From: Aplidium turbinatum
Lineage: Eukaryota > Chordata > Ascidiacea > Aplousobranchia > Polyclinidae
Length of the DNA: 64,000 nucleotides
Direction: 5' to 3'
Assembly (NCBI GenBank): GCA_918807975.1
Contig: OU964921.1
Coordinates: 14,169,498-14,233,497, forward strand
Part shown: positions 11,130 to 22,286 of the stretch, in pieces
Numbering within the stretch: the stretch's first letter is position 1
Layout of the letters: the number at the start of each line of letters is the position of its first letter
Made by a program: the position numbers and the translations under genes
Notes under the pieces: generated by a model
The model's input: the letters and a program-made list of their open reading frames with translations, nothing else
Database searches by the model: none
What the model was told of the DNA's origin: nothing

Positions 11130-12100
11130 ACTCTATCGTTTTATGCAAAAACCACTCGTGAGTTTTTGTTGAATCGAGAAAATCAACAATTTATGTTCCA
11201 TTGTTTCACCTTAGCTATGCGATGTAACAACGAAAATTGCCCACCCTCGCAGTGCTTCCACTTTGAAGGATTTTATCCCGAAATTGGGATTTTTCAATGC
11301 TTCGAAGGATAAAAAAAGGAAATGAAGATCGGAAGGATTTTTTAAGGATTTTTAACAATTTTACAAGGAAATTTTGTCTTAAAAAGGGAATTGTTGTTTT
11401 TAGCACTTTTAAAGAAAATATTATTAACATTCCCTTTCAAAAGTTCTAAAAATGATTGGAATAACGATGATCAGCTGGTTTCCGTCGTCACTCGCCACCA
11501 GGAACCCCCCCTCACTCCCTTTCCCATTCTCGCCTTTCTGTCGCTTGATTTCTATTTTCGCTATTTTGGAAATTGGACGTGAGTGCAGTGAGTGAGTTAG
11601 TTCTCAATTCTTTTAGTTAAAATCAGGTAATCCGTTGATTTACAGTTGAACTTGAGTAGCAATGACAAAGTTCACTGAGCTTCGACGTAGGCTACAGTTA
11701 GGCATGATAAGCTTAGGCTAGTGGTATCCTTCCGGTTTAGAAAAGTTAGTTATAACCTAGCCTATGCTAACCTATTATGCTGTCATAATAATAGAGCTAG
11801 CTAGGCTGTGTATGTGTAGGCCTATAGCCTAGGCCTACAGCATAGATACTGTACACAGACTGAGTCAGTATCATGAATAGGCCTAGTATCTTGAAGTTTT
11901 TCACCAGTCTCAGATCATTGTGAAGACGTTGCTGACAAAGAGAAAATTTTGGGGAATATTTGCATCCTCCCGCCAAACTTTTAGGGGGAATAATTCTCCT
12001 CTCTCCGGGATTTACGCCTATGATGGCTACCCATTGACAAACTGGTGTCGTTATTTAATGATTTTCATATTTTTCAGACGTACTTAATACTTATTCTTAA
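11130..12100. other. FB2 interior with no supported gene
   Basis: AT-rich. The stretch around 11700-11880 is dense in taggcctac/tagcctagg motifs, which recur across the window. A possible splice donor (ggacgtgagtg, about 11575) is the only gene-like signal and is not enough to call an exon. Confidence 0.3.
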
Positions 12101-12172
12101 ACGGCGATCAAAACAGGATATTTGTGGAGGAGTAAGTAAAAAAGAACGAAAAGCGGACATGAAAAAACGCTG

Positions 12173-12370
12173 ATGTCCTTTTGCTTAGTTTGCTTTGAGC
12201 AAAACAAAAGTAAATTTTGGTTTGGAAGATTCAATACTTCAACATCAAAAGCACACATTGGTTCTGTTCACAAGACTTGCAATGTCTCAACGGACAAAAT
12301 TGTCTCAGAACACAGCCCGCTAGCAAAAGAGGTGTTGAAGGCTTATCAACGTACCCTCACTTCCAAGTAG
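12173..12370 (+). pseudogene. BED-like zinc-finger fragment, probably from a hAT-type transposase
   Basis: The frame reads MSFCLVCFEQNKSKFWFG, then TSTSKAHIGSVHK, then about 30 further residues and a stop. The C-x2-C and H-x4-H pairs around a Phe/Trp-rich centre match a BED-type zinc finger, the DNA-binding N-terminus of many hAT transposases and their domesticated relatives. Upstream codons (GHEKTL) stay open for only a short distance. It lies 110 bp before a possible hAT C-terminal remnant, so both may come from one internally deleted element. No terminal repeats were found. Confidence 0.45.
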
Positions 12371-12481
12371 GCCTAGCCTAAGTCTGGTAAAATGCCGTAC
12401 GTTTTTCTGCTGAAGTGTGGTCAAGCTATGTTTCTGATTTCAACTTTGTTTTAGCTTAGCCTTGTTGCTAACAAATATTTT

Positions 12482-12535
12482 TTAGTCTGTGCCGAACCAT
12501 CATTTTCTGCCCTGCAGCGCAAACTGTTTTTTTGA
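12482..12535 (+). pseudogene. Possible hAT dimerisation-domain remnant
   Basis: The frame reads SVCAEPSFSALQRKLFF and then a stop. This resembles the 'S(S)xxSERxFSALRRxKT' motif of the hAT C-terminus. It is very short and could be chance, but its position just after the BED-like fragment supports a deleted hAT copy. Confidence 0.3.
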
Positions 12536-12924
12536 ACAGGACAAACTCAAAGAAACAAGACAATTTATGTAACATTCACGAATTTTACAGTAATATAATA
12601 ACTCGACGACCAACGTATAACTGTAACTTATAGATTTATAGAATGTATCTTGTATAATAGTAGGCTATAATGATAACAACTTTTTAGGAAATTGATTACA
12701 TGTCGCGGCTGATTCGGTTAATGATTTCGTGTCTACTTCCACTTTTTAGGAAAGTAACAAACCCGAAAACAGCAACATCCAAATCCAATCCGGCATTCAT
12801 TGATTTATCGAAATCACCAACGAAACCACTAAAGAAGTTACCACCGCCTGATTCAAACAACGTGGATGATGCCTACCAGGATTTATCGATGCAAAACATG
12901 AATAGCCTACCCTGCCGCCTTCAT

Positions 12925-13226
12925 ATCTGGCTCTTGAGTGGTTAGCGCGTTGGGCTCGCAGTCGAGAGCCTGCATGTTCGACTCCAGCCACCCGCACTTG
13001 CTGTTGTTTCTCTGGGCAAGAAACTTTACGATAATTGCCTCTACCTAGTGATCGATTTCGAGTAATGGGTAGTACCAAATTCACGTCATAAGTAGAGTAG
13101 ACAACCGGAAACAGACATTGCTGTCGGCTGCAGCGTGGGTCAGGTGTATGTCGGAAGGCGTACACCGATGCATAGCGCTCAAGTCCGCTTTCCCGCAATG
13201 CAGGATAAAGATAAACAAACAAACAA
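12925..13226 (+). mobile_element. tRNA-derived SINE
   Basis: The head is tRNA-like: A box TGGCTCTTGAGTGG (12928-12941) and B box GTTCGACTCC (12976-12985), which together form an internal RNA polymerase III promoter. About 230 bp of unrelated body follows, with a tail of ataaagataaacaaacaaacaa. This head-body-tail order is diagnostic of a tRNA SINE. The flanking duplication could not be fixed by eye. Confidence 0.75.
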
Positions 13227-13551
13227 TTAGACATAAACTTTTTGCTATTATTGTGGTCTCCCTGTGTACAGACTGTAGGCTACTAATTTCATTACCGTAC
13301 TATACTCTACCAGTTAGCCTACAATTGCAGTGTAACCAGACGCAGTAAGTTATAATATGATGAAGATGATATTTAACAGTGCATTTATGTAAACATAAAT
13401 TGCAAGTTATAATGCCAAAGTTTGAAGTACAGATGCCAAGCAAAATTTGTCTCCTCCGAACATTTTGACTATTTTTGACCAAAAATAGCCCTTTTTGGTA
13501 TAGTCATTTTTGAACCAACAATGTCAAAATTTTTCCTCAAAATTGGCATGT

Positions 13552-14378
13552 CAGTGGCGTACGCAGGGGGGGGCATTGGGCCATGGCCCCCCTCCCCCGT
13601 TAAAAATGTTTTAGTAGCTAATGACGTAGATTAAGGCATTTAATATGTTTTGCATTGCTCTGTCAAAGCAATTACTGTAACAATGTTGTTTTATGGACTA
13701 AGCCAATACGAAATACATAGCCCAATCCACCTACCCCACCCCAGGTATGCCAATGTAGCATAGTGTTCTGTAAGCCTATTATAGTGATTAGTGAGAGAGA
13801 AATGGATAAAGTCTAAACTAGGGATATCAATGGCCAGTGGCATAGCCAAGGGGGGGGGGTTGGGCCTTGGGGGTTACAACCTCACTTTGGCACGCATGTG
13901 ACATCACGATATTGAGAATGATGCTTTCAGTCTCTTTATGCTTGGGAATGATGGTTTCAGTCTAAAAAAAACTTGCCTAATTTTAAACAAAGCTGCATTA
14001 AAAGAGCGAGTTTTGCCAATACCAAACATCTCAGCCAGGAATTAACAACACGAAAACATAGAGACTTAGCTTTATTTCCGAAAAATGCCGAAGAAAACAT
14101 GATCTTATCCTTTTGCTATGCCACCTGACAGCACCATTTTACAGAAATATTCATACCCACATTTTTGTTGAAAATGCTCTCAGAATGCACCAAATTCAAA
14201 GTAATTTTTCAAAATTTTCTGGGGGAGGCCCCCCAGACTCCCCGCCGCTGGGTGTCGTCTTAGGAGAAAATGCCGTCGGGCTTCGCCCGCCGGTCGTCGA
14301 AACCCCCCCTTTTAAAATTCTTGGCTACGCTACTCTCAATGCCCCCCCCCCCTTGAGAAAATCCTGCGTACGCCACTG
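13552..14378. mobile_element. hAT-type non-autonomous element (outer)
   Basis: The ends CAGTGGCGTACGCAGG and CCTGCGTACGCCACTG are perfect 16-bp inverted repeats of hAT type, followed inward by G-rich/C-rich blocks (gggggggcattgggcc / ccccccccc). The flanks share GGCATG on both sides, an imperfect 8-bp duplication (TGGCATGT / GGCATGAT). A second hAT is nested at 13835-14335. There is no transposase. Confidence 0.75.
13835..14335. mobile_element. hAT-type miniature element nested in the previous one
   Basis: The ends CAGTGGCATAGCCAAG and CTTGGCTACGCTACTC are imperfect inverted repeats. The flanks TCAATGGC (13827-13834) and TCAATGCC (14336-14343) are an 8-bp duplication with one mismatch. The G/C-rich subterminal block (gggggaggccccccagactcc) is typical of hAT MITEs with the CAGTGGCGTAGCCAGG-type end. 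No coding capacity was seen. Confidence 0.75.
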
Positions 14379-14512
14379 GGCATGATGTTAAATAATATTG
14401 GTTTTACTTCGTAATCAGCTAAATTATTGTTAAAGTGAATTCAATTAGCCGCAATTTATTGAAAAATTTGTCCAAAATGTACAAAAGTTGCAATATATCG
14501 CTCATAAAGTTG

Positions 14513-14555
14513 TTGGATTGGGGGACGGGCCCCCTAGCTATGCCCTTACACACTG
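14513..14555. mobile_element. Orphan hAT terminal end
   Basis: The stretch gggacgggccccctagctatgcccttacacactg reads inward as CAGTGTGTAAGGGCATAGC, a hAT-style terminus with a C/G-rich block. No matching opposite end was found nearby, so this is a single-ended relic or a chance match. Confidence 0.3.
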
Positions 14556-15360
14556 CTCAATATTTAAAAAAACTGTAAGTTACTGTGCACGCCATTCTTA
14601 ATATTTTTATGTAGCCCCATGTCTTGCGCACTGGTCGAATCATGCAAGAGCGCTGCAGCACATTTAAATTACCGAACCGCAATGAAATTACGTGCGAAAT
14701 AATGTTTTCTACTGCAACGCCTAACGGTCGTCGGTTGCGTTGTTAAAAAAAACAGGAAAAATTTCATTGTTTTCAAGAAACAAAATTTAGTTTTGGATAG
14801 AAAGTTCAGTTGTTTTTATTTCTGACCATCATATCAAAATTTTACGCATTTAAGTTAAAAATTGTTTTGTGCCATGATACGTAGCCTAGATTAAAAATAA
14901 ATGATGGAATGATGATGGAAGACCTTCTTCCATCCAGTGCTGTGTTAAGGGGGGGGCCAAGAGGGGCCCGGCCCCCGGGCCCACCATCTCAGGGGGCCCA
15001 CAAATAGTAGACTTTCGCGCTTCAGTAAAGTTTTTTTTGAGTTGCTAAAGTTTACTGCGTGTAGGCTACTTGTCAATTAGGACGATTTAGGTCTAATTAT
15101 ACTAAAACATCTCAAATTTGGGCCCTTTACTACACTGAAACATCTCTAAAAACACCATTACTATCTTAAAAGAAAGTTAAAATGCGATAAAGTTAGTATC
15201 ATGGTCTGCAGAAGTGTATTTAACATATAACAGGTGAGATGCAATTGAATATGTGAATCCAAGAAGGGCCCAATTGCCACAAAGTGTTTTTGCACACCCG
15301 TTTTAATTATTTTGGTTATTTACTTTTGTGGTAAAACTTCGATTATGATTACATGCTTAA

Positions 15361-18178
15361 TAGGGTGTACCATTTTGCAAAAAGTTTTTAGAAATTATTG
15401 CGGCTGTGTATTACGGGTTTCCACTTTTGTTAAAAAGCATTTTGGTAGAGTTTCAGAATTTTCCCGCCAAAACTGTGGTTCTGCCGCCATTTTGAAAAAA
15501 TGGCGTCCAGATAAGATATTATGAAAATCTGCAGCCTTAAACTGGCATAATGTGATCATATAATATGTCGATTACGGGTTTTTGGGGTCGCAGAACACGA
15601 ATCTGAAGTCAAAAGTGCTCTACGACAACAATTTTGCAAAGTGAAATTTTACCACTTGAAATTTATGGTGAAATTTTGCAGACATGGACACAACCTGACC
15701 AAGAATACCTCACCCCAGAATGAGCATTCCTGAAATATTGTCAAACTGTTGAAATAACAACACGATTCATTTACAAACAAATTGAGTTAATCACTCTCAA
15801 ACACGATCCATCCCTGTTTCTTCTGCATGCTATTCCTTATGCTTCAGTCCTGATTGATTTCAATTCCCAGTATTTCATCAACACAATAGCCTACCAAAGT
15901 TATGCAAGCACTCAATTCACTGAATTTTTGACGAATTTCTTTAACAATTGAGTTTGGCTAAGGTACCTTTTTTGTAATTTGAGAACTGTGCCTTTGCATG
16001 GCAAGCAAGAGAGCTTGCCGGTGGCTTTCGTCAGAACACCTGTCAAAAAAATCAGTGATTAGCTTAATCCCGCGTTCCGCAATATCGTTGACCATCCTTA
16101 CGTTCAAAACGAATTTGCTTAGTTTCTTATAATCACTGAAGTTTTTCCATTCTGATACTGGCATTTGTTGCCACTCTTGATCAGTAAGTTCCAAATTGCT
16201 TTCCCAATTGTTGCCTCCAGCAATGTAGCCTACAAGTACCTTGCCACTTCCCTGAATTGACGGCAGTCGTATCAAATACCTCCATCAATGACACCTTTCT
16301 CTCTCCAGTCTTCCACCAATTTTATAATGGCCTGTTCCTGAGATGATCTGGTGCCGTCTGGTCTCATGCACCCCCAGAAGCTTTCATTTCTGCATTACCT
16401 TCATCATCAAAACTAACGCCAGATACATATACACAGCACTGTTCTGATGAAACATTTCCTCTCATTTTCAGAATCTTACCGGCCCAGTGAATTATTGCCA
16501 AATCAGGGGCCTGGAACTCATCTCTGATAATTAATTTGGGAGTGAGAGGACCTATAGTCTTATTAGCCAGTCTATGAGCTGCTGTGACTGATATTAATAT
16601 CTTCGACTTGTATGCTGGACGCTTGAGCCACATAGCGAACATTGTTCTTTGCCGATAGCTCATCCAAGTCGATCAGATGTTAAAGGTATAGGCTAGGCGA
16701 CGTAATACCCATTTTCTTTTCCATTCAGGAGTTTTCCAGTTGTCACTGTCACTTTCTGTTTCTTCATCTGCACTTAAGTTCAACTTGACGGTTTTCAGAT
16801 TGTCAGCAACATCCTCTTTCTGTTTCCTTTCACCAGATGCACTGTGTCATTTTTCTCTAGCTCAGTCCCGTCTCTTCTACAGAGCATCTCTGCCCAATGC
16901 GCAACCTAGCCTACTTGATCTCTCTGGAGCTAATTTTTCAGATGTTCCAAATCTGTCTCCCAGTCAATAATACCGGAATGCATGAGAATTGATCGCTAAG
17001 TAGTCTTACATATATTCAGAGGATCCTTGAGCTTTTCTTCCATATCACGCAAACGTTTTTTTAAATGAATCACTATTATTCCTCTCACGCCTGGAATCAA
17101 GTTCTAGATACCAAGTTTCATACAAATTCTTCAGATGCCGGGCTATATCCGCATTTTTAACAATAACCTTTCACGATTACTTCTCTTTTTCAGATTGTTT
17201 CTCGTTTTTCTTGCCAAATACCTAACCCACGCCAAAATGATGTTTCCATACCAGGGGAATTTCCTCCCTTGCTATCACGATGGATTGGTTGATCGTTCTG
17301 TGACTTTCGTATCTGAGGAACAATAGCCTAGCAAGAACGTCAGAGCTTTTAGGAAGCTTTGGAACACCTAGTCTTTCGCTAGTGTTCCCAATGAGGAAGA
17401 ACTTTCTTTTTGGTTTTTGTGCCAGTGAGTGGTGTGCTTCACCGGCCGTCTCATTCAGTGCCATTTATTACTGATCGGAATCTTGTAACTTGCGTACGAT
17501 CACTAGCTACTCTTCGAGTGACTGAGCTAATGATGATCTTCGTCGTGTAGAAGTAAAGCATTTACCCAGTTGGGAGAGTTCACTTCGGCTTTTCGAACTT
17601 TTTGGTCTGCCATGGGGTACTCTGTTGCCGTCCATTAGTTAACAAGCAGGTAGGTTAGTAAATAAGTACAGGCTATAGGCTATACTGTGGACTAGTTAGT
17701 AGATTTTCATCGGATGTGAAAGTACACAAGAAAGTACATGTTAATTTTTCCCTCATACTGATTGATATAATCACACCGACTAGAAAAGTTTATGCATAGC
17801 CTACATGCATTTCAAGGTTAAAATGACAATAAGATGCTCTTTTCATGTAAATCTGCGGTCCAAAACAGTGTGGTCACATCTATATGTCAAAATTCACTTT
17901 GCAAAATTGTTGCCGTAGAGTGTTTTTAACTTCAAATTCGAGTTCTGCGACCCCAAAAACCCCGTAATCGACATATTATATGATCACATTGCGCCAGTTT
18001 AAAGCTGTAGACTTTCATAATATCCTATCTGGACGCGATTTTTTCAAAATGGCGGCAGAACCACAGTTTTGGCGGGAAAATTCTGAAACTCTACCAAAAT
18101 ACTTTTTAACAAAAGTGGAAACCCGTAATACATAGCCGCAATAATTTCTAAAAACTTTTTGAAAAATGGTACACCCTA
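15361..18178 (-). mobile_element. 2.8-kb DNA transposon with ~300-bp inverted repeats and 8-bp duplication
   Basis: It begins TAGGGTGTACCATTTT and ends AAAAATGGTACACCCTA. The inverted agreement runs about 300 bp (15361-15655 versus 17885-18178) through blocks such as aattattgcggct, gtattacgggtttcc and ttcccgccaaaactgtggtt. ATGCTTAA flanks both sides exactly (15353-15360, 18179-18186). The minus strand carries a decayed transposase. The 8-bp duplication and TAGGG ends favour the hAT superfamily, but the protein belongs to a lineage I cannot name with confidence. Confidence 0.85.
15958..17464 (-). pseudogene. Decayed transposase with IIHWAGK / FDTTAVNSG / VNDIAERG motifs
   Basis: Read from 17464 towards 15958 on the minus strand, pieces appear in family order. 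First come LGVPKLPKSSDVLARLLF and EEIPLVWKH, then a stretch of broken frame. Then come SYRQRTMFAMWLKRPAY, ISVTAAHRLANKTIG and LAIIHWAGKIL, then QAIIKLVEDWREKGVIDG. In a shifted frame comes FDTTAVNSGKWQGTC, whose Asp is a likely catalytic residue, and finally VRMVNDIAERGIKLITDFFD. The same motif set occurs, from memory, in many invertebrate repeat-derived proteins annotated as uncharacterised. The stretch after GTC is much shorter than expected, so an internal deletion is likely on top of several frameshifts and stops. Non-functional. Confidence 0.65.
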
Positions 18179-18201
18179 ATGCTTAAGCATACTGATTAGA
18201 A

Positions 18202-19071
18202 CAGTGATTCTTAACCTATGGGTAATTACCCACATGTGGGTAATTTCAGGATAGCAGGTGGGTAATCAGCTGAACCAGAATATTTAGAATTATAGATGTA
18301 ACAAACAATGTCACAGCTGTAAGTGGTAAAGTTGCTTTATTACTTATGCTTTTTTTTGATGTTTTGAGTCCGTTCAAAACAACCAAACAAGCACAGGGAT
18401 ATTTTATCATTTTTAGAATTGTTTCGTTATAGTGATTTATTTTTCGCATCATTTCTGTTGCCGGTTTTATGTATTTCATTTTTGTGACATAAAAAATAGT
18501 AAGATTTTTCTTGTATAATCAGTTCATTTACAGTTGTTTTATGAGCAAGCTTGATGGCTGCGTAGCTGTTAGCTATATAAACTACTTCAAACAACTGCTA
18601 AGTGTACACTGTGCATTTAGAGTTAGTGTTGAGACGAGCGAGCTGCATACTTTTGAAGATGAAAGCTTTGGAAAATTCTGGGGAATGATGGGGAAAGCAT
18701 ATCCAAAAGTTGTGCAAAACCACTAACATTGTTGACTATGTTCCCTTCCACTTATCTCTGTGAATCAGCATTTTCAAGTGTTGTTGCTTTGAAGTCAAAA
18801 TTACGAAACAAGCTGTTAGATCTGAAGTCAGATTTGCTTTGTGCAGTACCATATCCAAAATCGCACCCAATATTGCATCGATTGTACACAAAAAAAGCGC
18901 AAATGTCTCACTGAAACTATTGATGCCGTTCTTTACATTAAATGTTGTTTTTGTTGAATAACGCTGTTTTGTATTTTTAATATGGTAAAATAGATAAAAT
19001 TAAATTTTGGGTAATGGGACTTTGATCTGGACAGAAATGGGTAATAAGGGAAAAAAGGTTAAGAACCCCTG
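18202..19071 (+). mobile_element. hAT element (ZBED5-like lineage) with perfect 8-bp duplication
   Basis: Ends CAGTGATTCTTAACC and GGTTAAGAACCCCTG; flanks GATTAGAA at 18194-18201 and 19072-19079. Just inside, gggtaattacccacatgtgggtaat on the left answers gggtaataaggg on the right. Only the C-terminal piece of a transposase remains. The element sits 15 bp outside the end of the 2.8-kb transposon, inside the larger hAT. Confidence 0.85.
18729..18914 (+). pseudogene. hAT transposase C-terminus, ZBED5/FAM200-like
   Basis: The frame reads MLTMFPSTYLCESAFSSVVALKSKLRNKL...DLKSDLLCA and ends TKKAQMSH. 'FPSTYLCESxFS' followed by 'K(S/T)KxRNKL' is the dimerisation-domain signature of the hAT lineage that gave rise to ZBED5 and relatives. 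About 70 residues of an upstream frame (18511-18726: ELHTFEDESFGKFWGMMG...) may be preceding transposase sequence. Most of the transposase, including the catalytic region, is absent from this 870-bp element. Confidence 0.75.
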
Positions 19072-20753
19072 GATTAGAAGCATCATACGTAAAAAGTTCA
19101 CTTGGTGAAGATTCTGTGCAGAAACAATGGAGAAGTTTAAGTGTAATTGCTGTAGTTGGGCCCATTTCAAAATCAAAGGAAATATTGATAGGGTATTTTT
19201 TATGTGTTTACCGATATGTTTGAAACATTTGGCCATTTTTTTTTAAAGTATCATTTAGAAGACATTGGAAAGCACAAATAGTGAAATGAAAAAAAACTGG
19301 AGGCCCCTTTGTGAATTCGCATATTCAATTTGTTTTCATCGAAAGAAATCAGAAAGCACAAAAAGTGAAATGAAAAAAGTGGAGTTGGGCCCTTTGTGAA
19401 TTCACAATTCACATATAGCCTATAATTCAATTTATTTTCATCAATAAAAGTGTTTTGTTTTTAAAAATTGTGAGGTGTTGGCAAAATAACATTTTTGATA
19501 GTTTAATTGTCATTTTATTTTTAACATTTACAATACCGTAATTTTAAATATCTTTGACGAGTGATGTCGCGAGCAGGAAAATCTGTCCGCTGCCGCACTG
19601 CACATGTCTCCCCGTACGGCGTACACTGCTCCTGCACCACAAAAAATAAGAGAGCACTTGCACAAGTGCAAAGCAAATGCAAGAGAATTTATTAAATGAA
19701 AGCAAATTTTGGAAAAAATTTAAGGCCTATTTAGGAGATTGAGTAACTTGCAGCACTTAGTATCTACCTTTGATAGCTCATCTGAGTTGCCTTTTATTGA
19801 ATGCTGTGGGTACTTTTAGCAGAAACCTTCTTCTTGATTTACTTTTTTTTAAACATATGCACATGAAATTGCTCTTATCTTCAAATACCTTATAGACCTG
19901 GCATATCACATGTTGTATGGTGGCCTACTGAAATTGCTTTGATCCAAAACAAAAATCATTCCTATCGCAAGTGACCTGTGTATTCTTGCCACTAACCTAG
20001 GCTACCATACCCTAAAAACATTATATAATTAACGTGAATGTCTGCATAAAATAATGAAAGCTTTGCCTTGGAATGAAATAATGTTAAATAAAAATAATTA
20101 CACCTGATTCTCAAAACTCTTGACACTGCTTTTGTTTTGTTTACAAATTAAACTTTACAATCACAATGTTTTTACAATGGTTGACTGAACAAGTAGTGTT
20201 GCCAGATAAACCATAAAAATGGTGAAAAACAATAAAGTTACCAGACCAAATCTGAATAAAAATTAATAATTTCTTCAGTTTTGGTTTTATCCTCCGATTT
20301 TATCGCGGTACCGCGACGCAAAGTTCAAACAGTCAAAATTACGCGCGGTACAGTGGTATTTACGCGTCGTAACCATACTCTATTTCCAGTATAATATTTA
20401 TTTATTAGAAATTTTTAACACTTTTGGCTTTCATTCCGAGCAAAGGTGTAGCTAAGAAATGGTAGACCTGTGTTTGTGTTTACTTACATTTGTGTTGTTA
20501 TCTAAACTGGTAAAAAAGTTTATTGAAGTGAACCACATTTCCATATCGGTGCAGTAAAAATATACACAATACTATAGGTCTGCTTGACGATAGGGGGCCC
20601 AAAATTATTCTGGCCCCGGGGCCCACAAAAGGTTTAACACAGCACTGCTTCCATCCCATCATCCAAATCTTCCATTCCATCCTTGGATCTTCCATCCCAA
20701 AATATGCCTCCTATGGCACGTTAAATCAAGTCACGGCTTATGTTATACCAGTG

Positions 20754-20830
20754 GTTCTCAAACTGGGGTCCGCGAGACAATTTTTTAGGACCGCGAAGCA
20801 CCTTCCAAAAAAATAACACAATCCCGAAGA
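20754..20830. mobile_element. Single hAT-type end (CAGTGGTTCTCAAACT)
   Basis: The sequence cagtggttctcaaactgggg followed by tccgcgagac matches the common hAT/Charlie-style terminus. No inverted partner end was found up to about 22 kb, so only one end appears to be kept. Confidence 0.4.
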
Positions 20831-21539
20831 AAAAAATTTTGTGGAAAGTAAAAATTTTCAGGCAACTTGTTTTCCAAACCAAACTTAAAAGATATATTTT
20901 AGTAGCCTAAGCTGGCTTGGCATCCCTCACACAGTTTTTTAAGCCTGGCCTTTTGTTTTGTTTGCTTGTGGTAGTTTCTATCCATCGCCTTTGTGACATC
21001 AAGGAGTGCAAAGTAGTGACGTGCTCCTACAACACTCGTGTTTACCAGATCCAGAACAGAATTACGAAATATACTTGACTAAAAGGAAGTACGGTAGGCG
21101 AAGTTGATTAAGGCTGGTTATTTTTATTGATTTAAGGTTTGAATTGAATGCTTTTCCGAACTTTTAGCTTTTTTAGCCTTATTCAGATATCAAAAAATGT
21201 CGTAGTAACCTATGAGAAAACCCAAAAATGCACCTCAACAACAAGTTGTCACAGTAGCCTCCGCACAAATCAGTGATGTCACGCATGATAGCGCTACCAA
21301 TATCAGTGATGTCATATGTCACGCATGATTGCGTCGACCAGTGGATTATGTTAAAGCAGGGTTAAACTAAAGTGCCTACCGTGGTCCGTGGGATCATAGA
21401 TACTGTGGTCAAGATTAGCGCAGTTATTGAGCTGTTATGCTATTTCCAAAAGAAGCTCAGCGAGGCAGGACAGCATTGCAATTGCAAAGTTAAGGTTTCA
21501 GTAAGCGTTTTCCTTACGTTTTTGTGAATAATTTTCAAA

Positions 21540-22286
21540 CGCGCAATTTCCAGCGTTTGATATTGACAACCGCGCAATTTCCAGCCTTTGATGTTGACAG
21601 CCGCGCAAATGCAGCAGCTGAAACTCTTCTCCCCCGCGCAATGTTCAAACTTTCCAATCTGGGACCAGTTAGAGACTTAAAGTTAGGGTAAGGGTTAGCG
21701 GAAACTACGGAAAAATGTTTGCGAAAACTGCGATCAGCAAAGGTTAGGGTTAGAGCATAGATTAACGGAATGGCCCGTTTCGGTGAGTCCAATTCGGTGA
21801 GTCCGATCCCTTAACGGGGGATTTTTTCAAATTTTTTTTTTTAATTATTGGGTACCGTAGCCTAATTATCATTGCCGTTTTAGGGTTAGGGGTTAGAGGT
21901 TAGGAACTCACCGAATCAGACTCACCAAATCGGACTCACCGAATCGGACTCACCAAATCGGACTCACCAAATCGGACTCACCAAATCGGACTCACCAAAT
22001 CGGACTCACCGAATAGTAGCAGACCCATATATTAGTCTATGGTTAGGGTTAGCGGAAACTGCGAGAAAATGTTTGCGGAAACTGCGATGAGCGACAGTTA
22101 GCGTTAGGGTAAGGGTTACGGTTAGCGGAAACTGCAATCAGCGACTTTGGCTTTGTGCTATCTTTCTCTAGGCCTATATCTTTTCAGGGAGAAAATTTTG
22201 AAATGTTTGCGGAAACTGCGATCAGCGACTTCCGCTTTTTTAATTTTTTCTCTCGATCTTTTTAGGGTACGAACTAGGTTGCATCC
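21540..22286. repeat. Right arm of FB2, including a ctcaccgaatcgga minisatellite
   Basis: It is the inverse of the left arm: ccgcgcaatttccagc repeats, cccccgcgca, actttccaat...accagt, then cggaaactgcg/ttaggg units, ending at tacgaactaggttgcatcc. Within it, 21780-22018 holds about nine 16-bp units of the type aatcggactcacca, with two units in the opposite orientation at 21782-21812. This looks like a small palindromic insertion absent from the left arm. Confidence 0.65.

Larger units (their letters stand above)
14935..20647. mobile_element. hAT-type element with perfect 8-bp duplication, host of two later insertions
   Basis: Ends CAGTGCTGTGTTAAGG and GTTTAACACAGCACTG; flanks CTTCCATC at 14927-14934 and 20648-20655, an exact 8-bp duplication. 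Subterminal motifs repeat inverted: gaatatgtgaatcc...gggcccaa near 15250-15290, and ttgggccctttgtgaattcac near 19385-19410. Removing the nested insertions (15361-18178 and 18202-19071 with their duplications) leaves about 2.0 kb. In that remainder I recognise no transposase, so the copy looks non-autonomous or heavily decayed. Confidence 0.8.
10405..22286. mobile_element. FB2: 11.9-kb foldback element with 9-bp target duplication, filled by later insertions
   Basis: Left end GGGTGCAACCTAGTTCGTA, right end TACGAACTAGGTTGCATCC. These are the same terminal sequences as FB1. Both sides carry TCCTTATTC (10396-10404 and 22287-22295), a perfect 9-bp duplication. The arms (about 10405-11110 and 21540-22286) share inverted blocks: aagatcgagagaaaaaatt, a cggaaactgcgatcagcgagggttagggttag tandem motif, and accagt...attggaaagtttg followed by cccccgcgca and ccgcgcaattt motifs. 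The ~10-kb interior is mostly secondary insertions: a SINE, nested hATs and a 2.8-kb TIR transposon. I saw no gene that belongs to FB2 itself. Confidence 0.75.

Noticed and set aside
14113-14385. Pro-rich 90-residue frame
   Set aside because: It overlaps the G/C-rich end blocks of two nested hAT elements; composition explains it.
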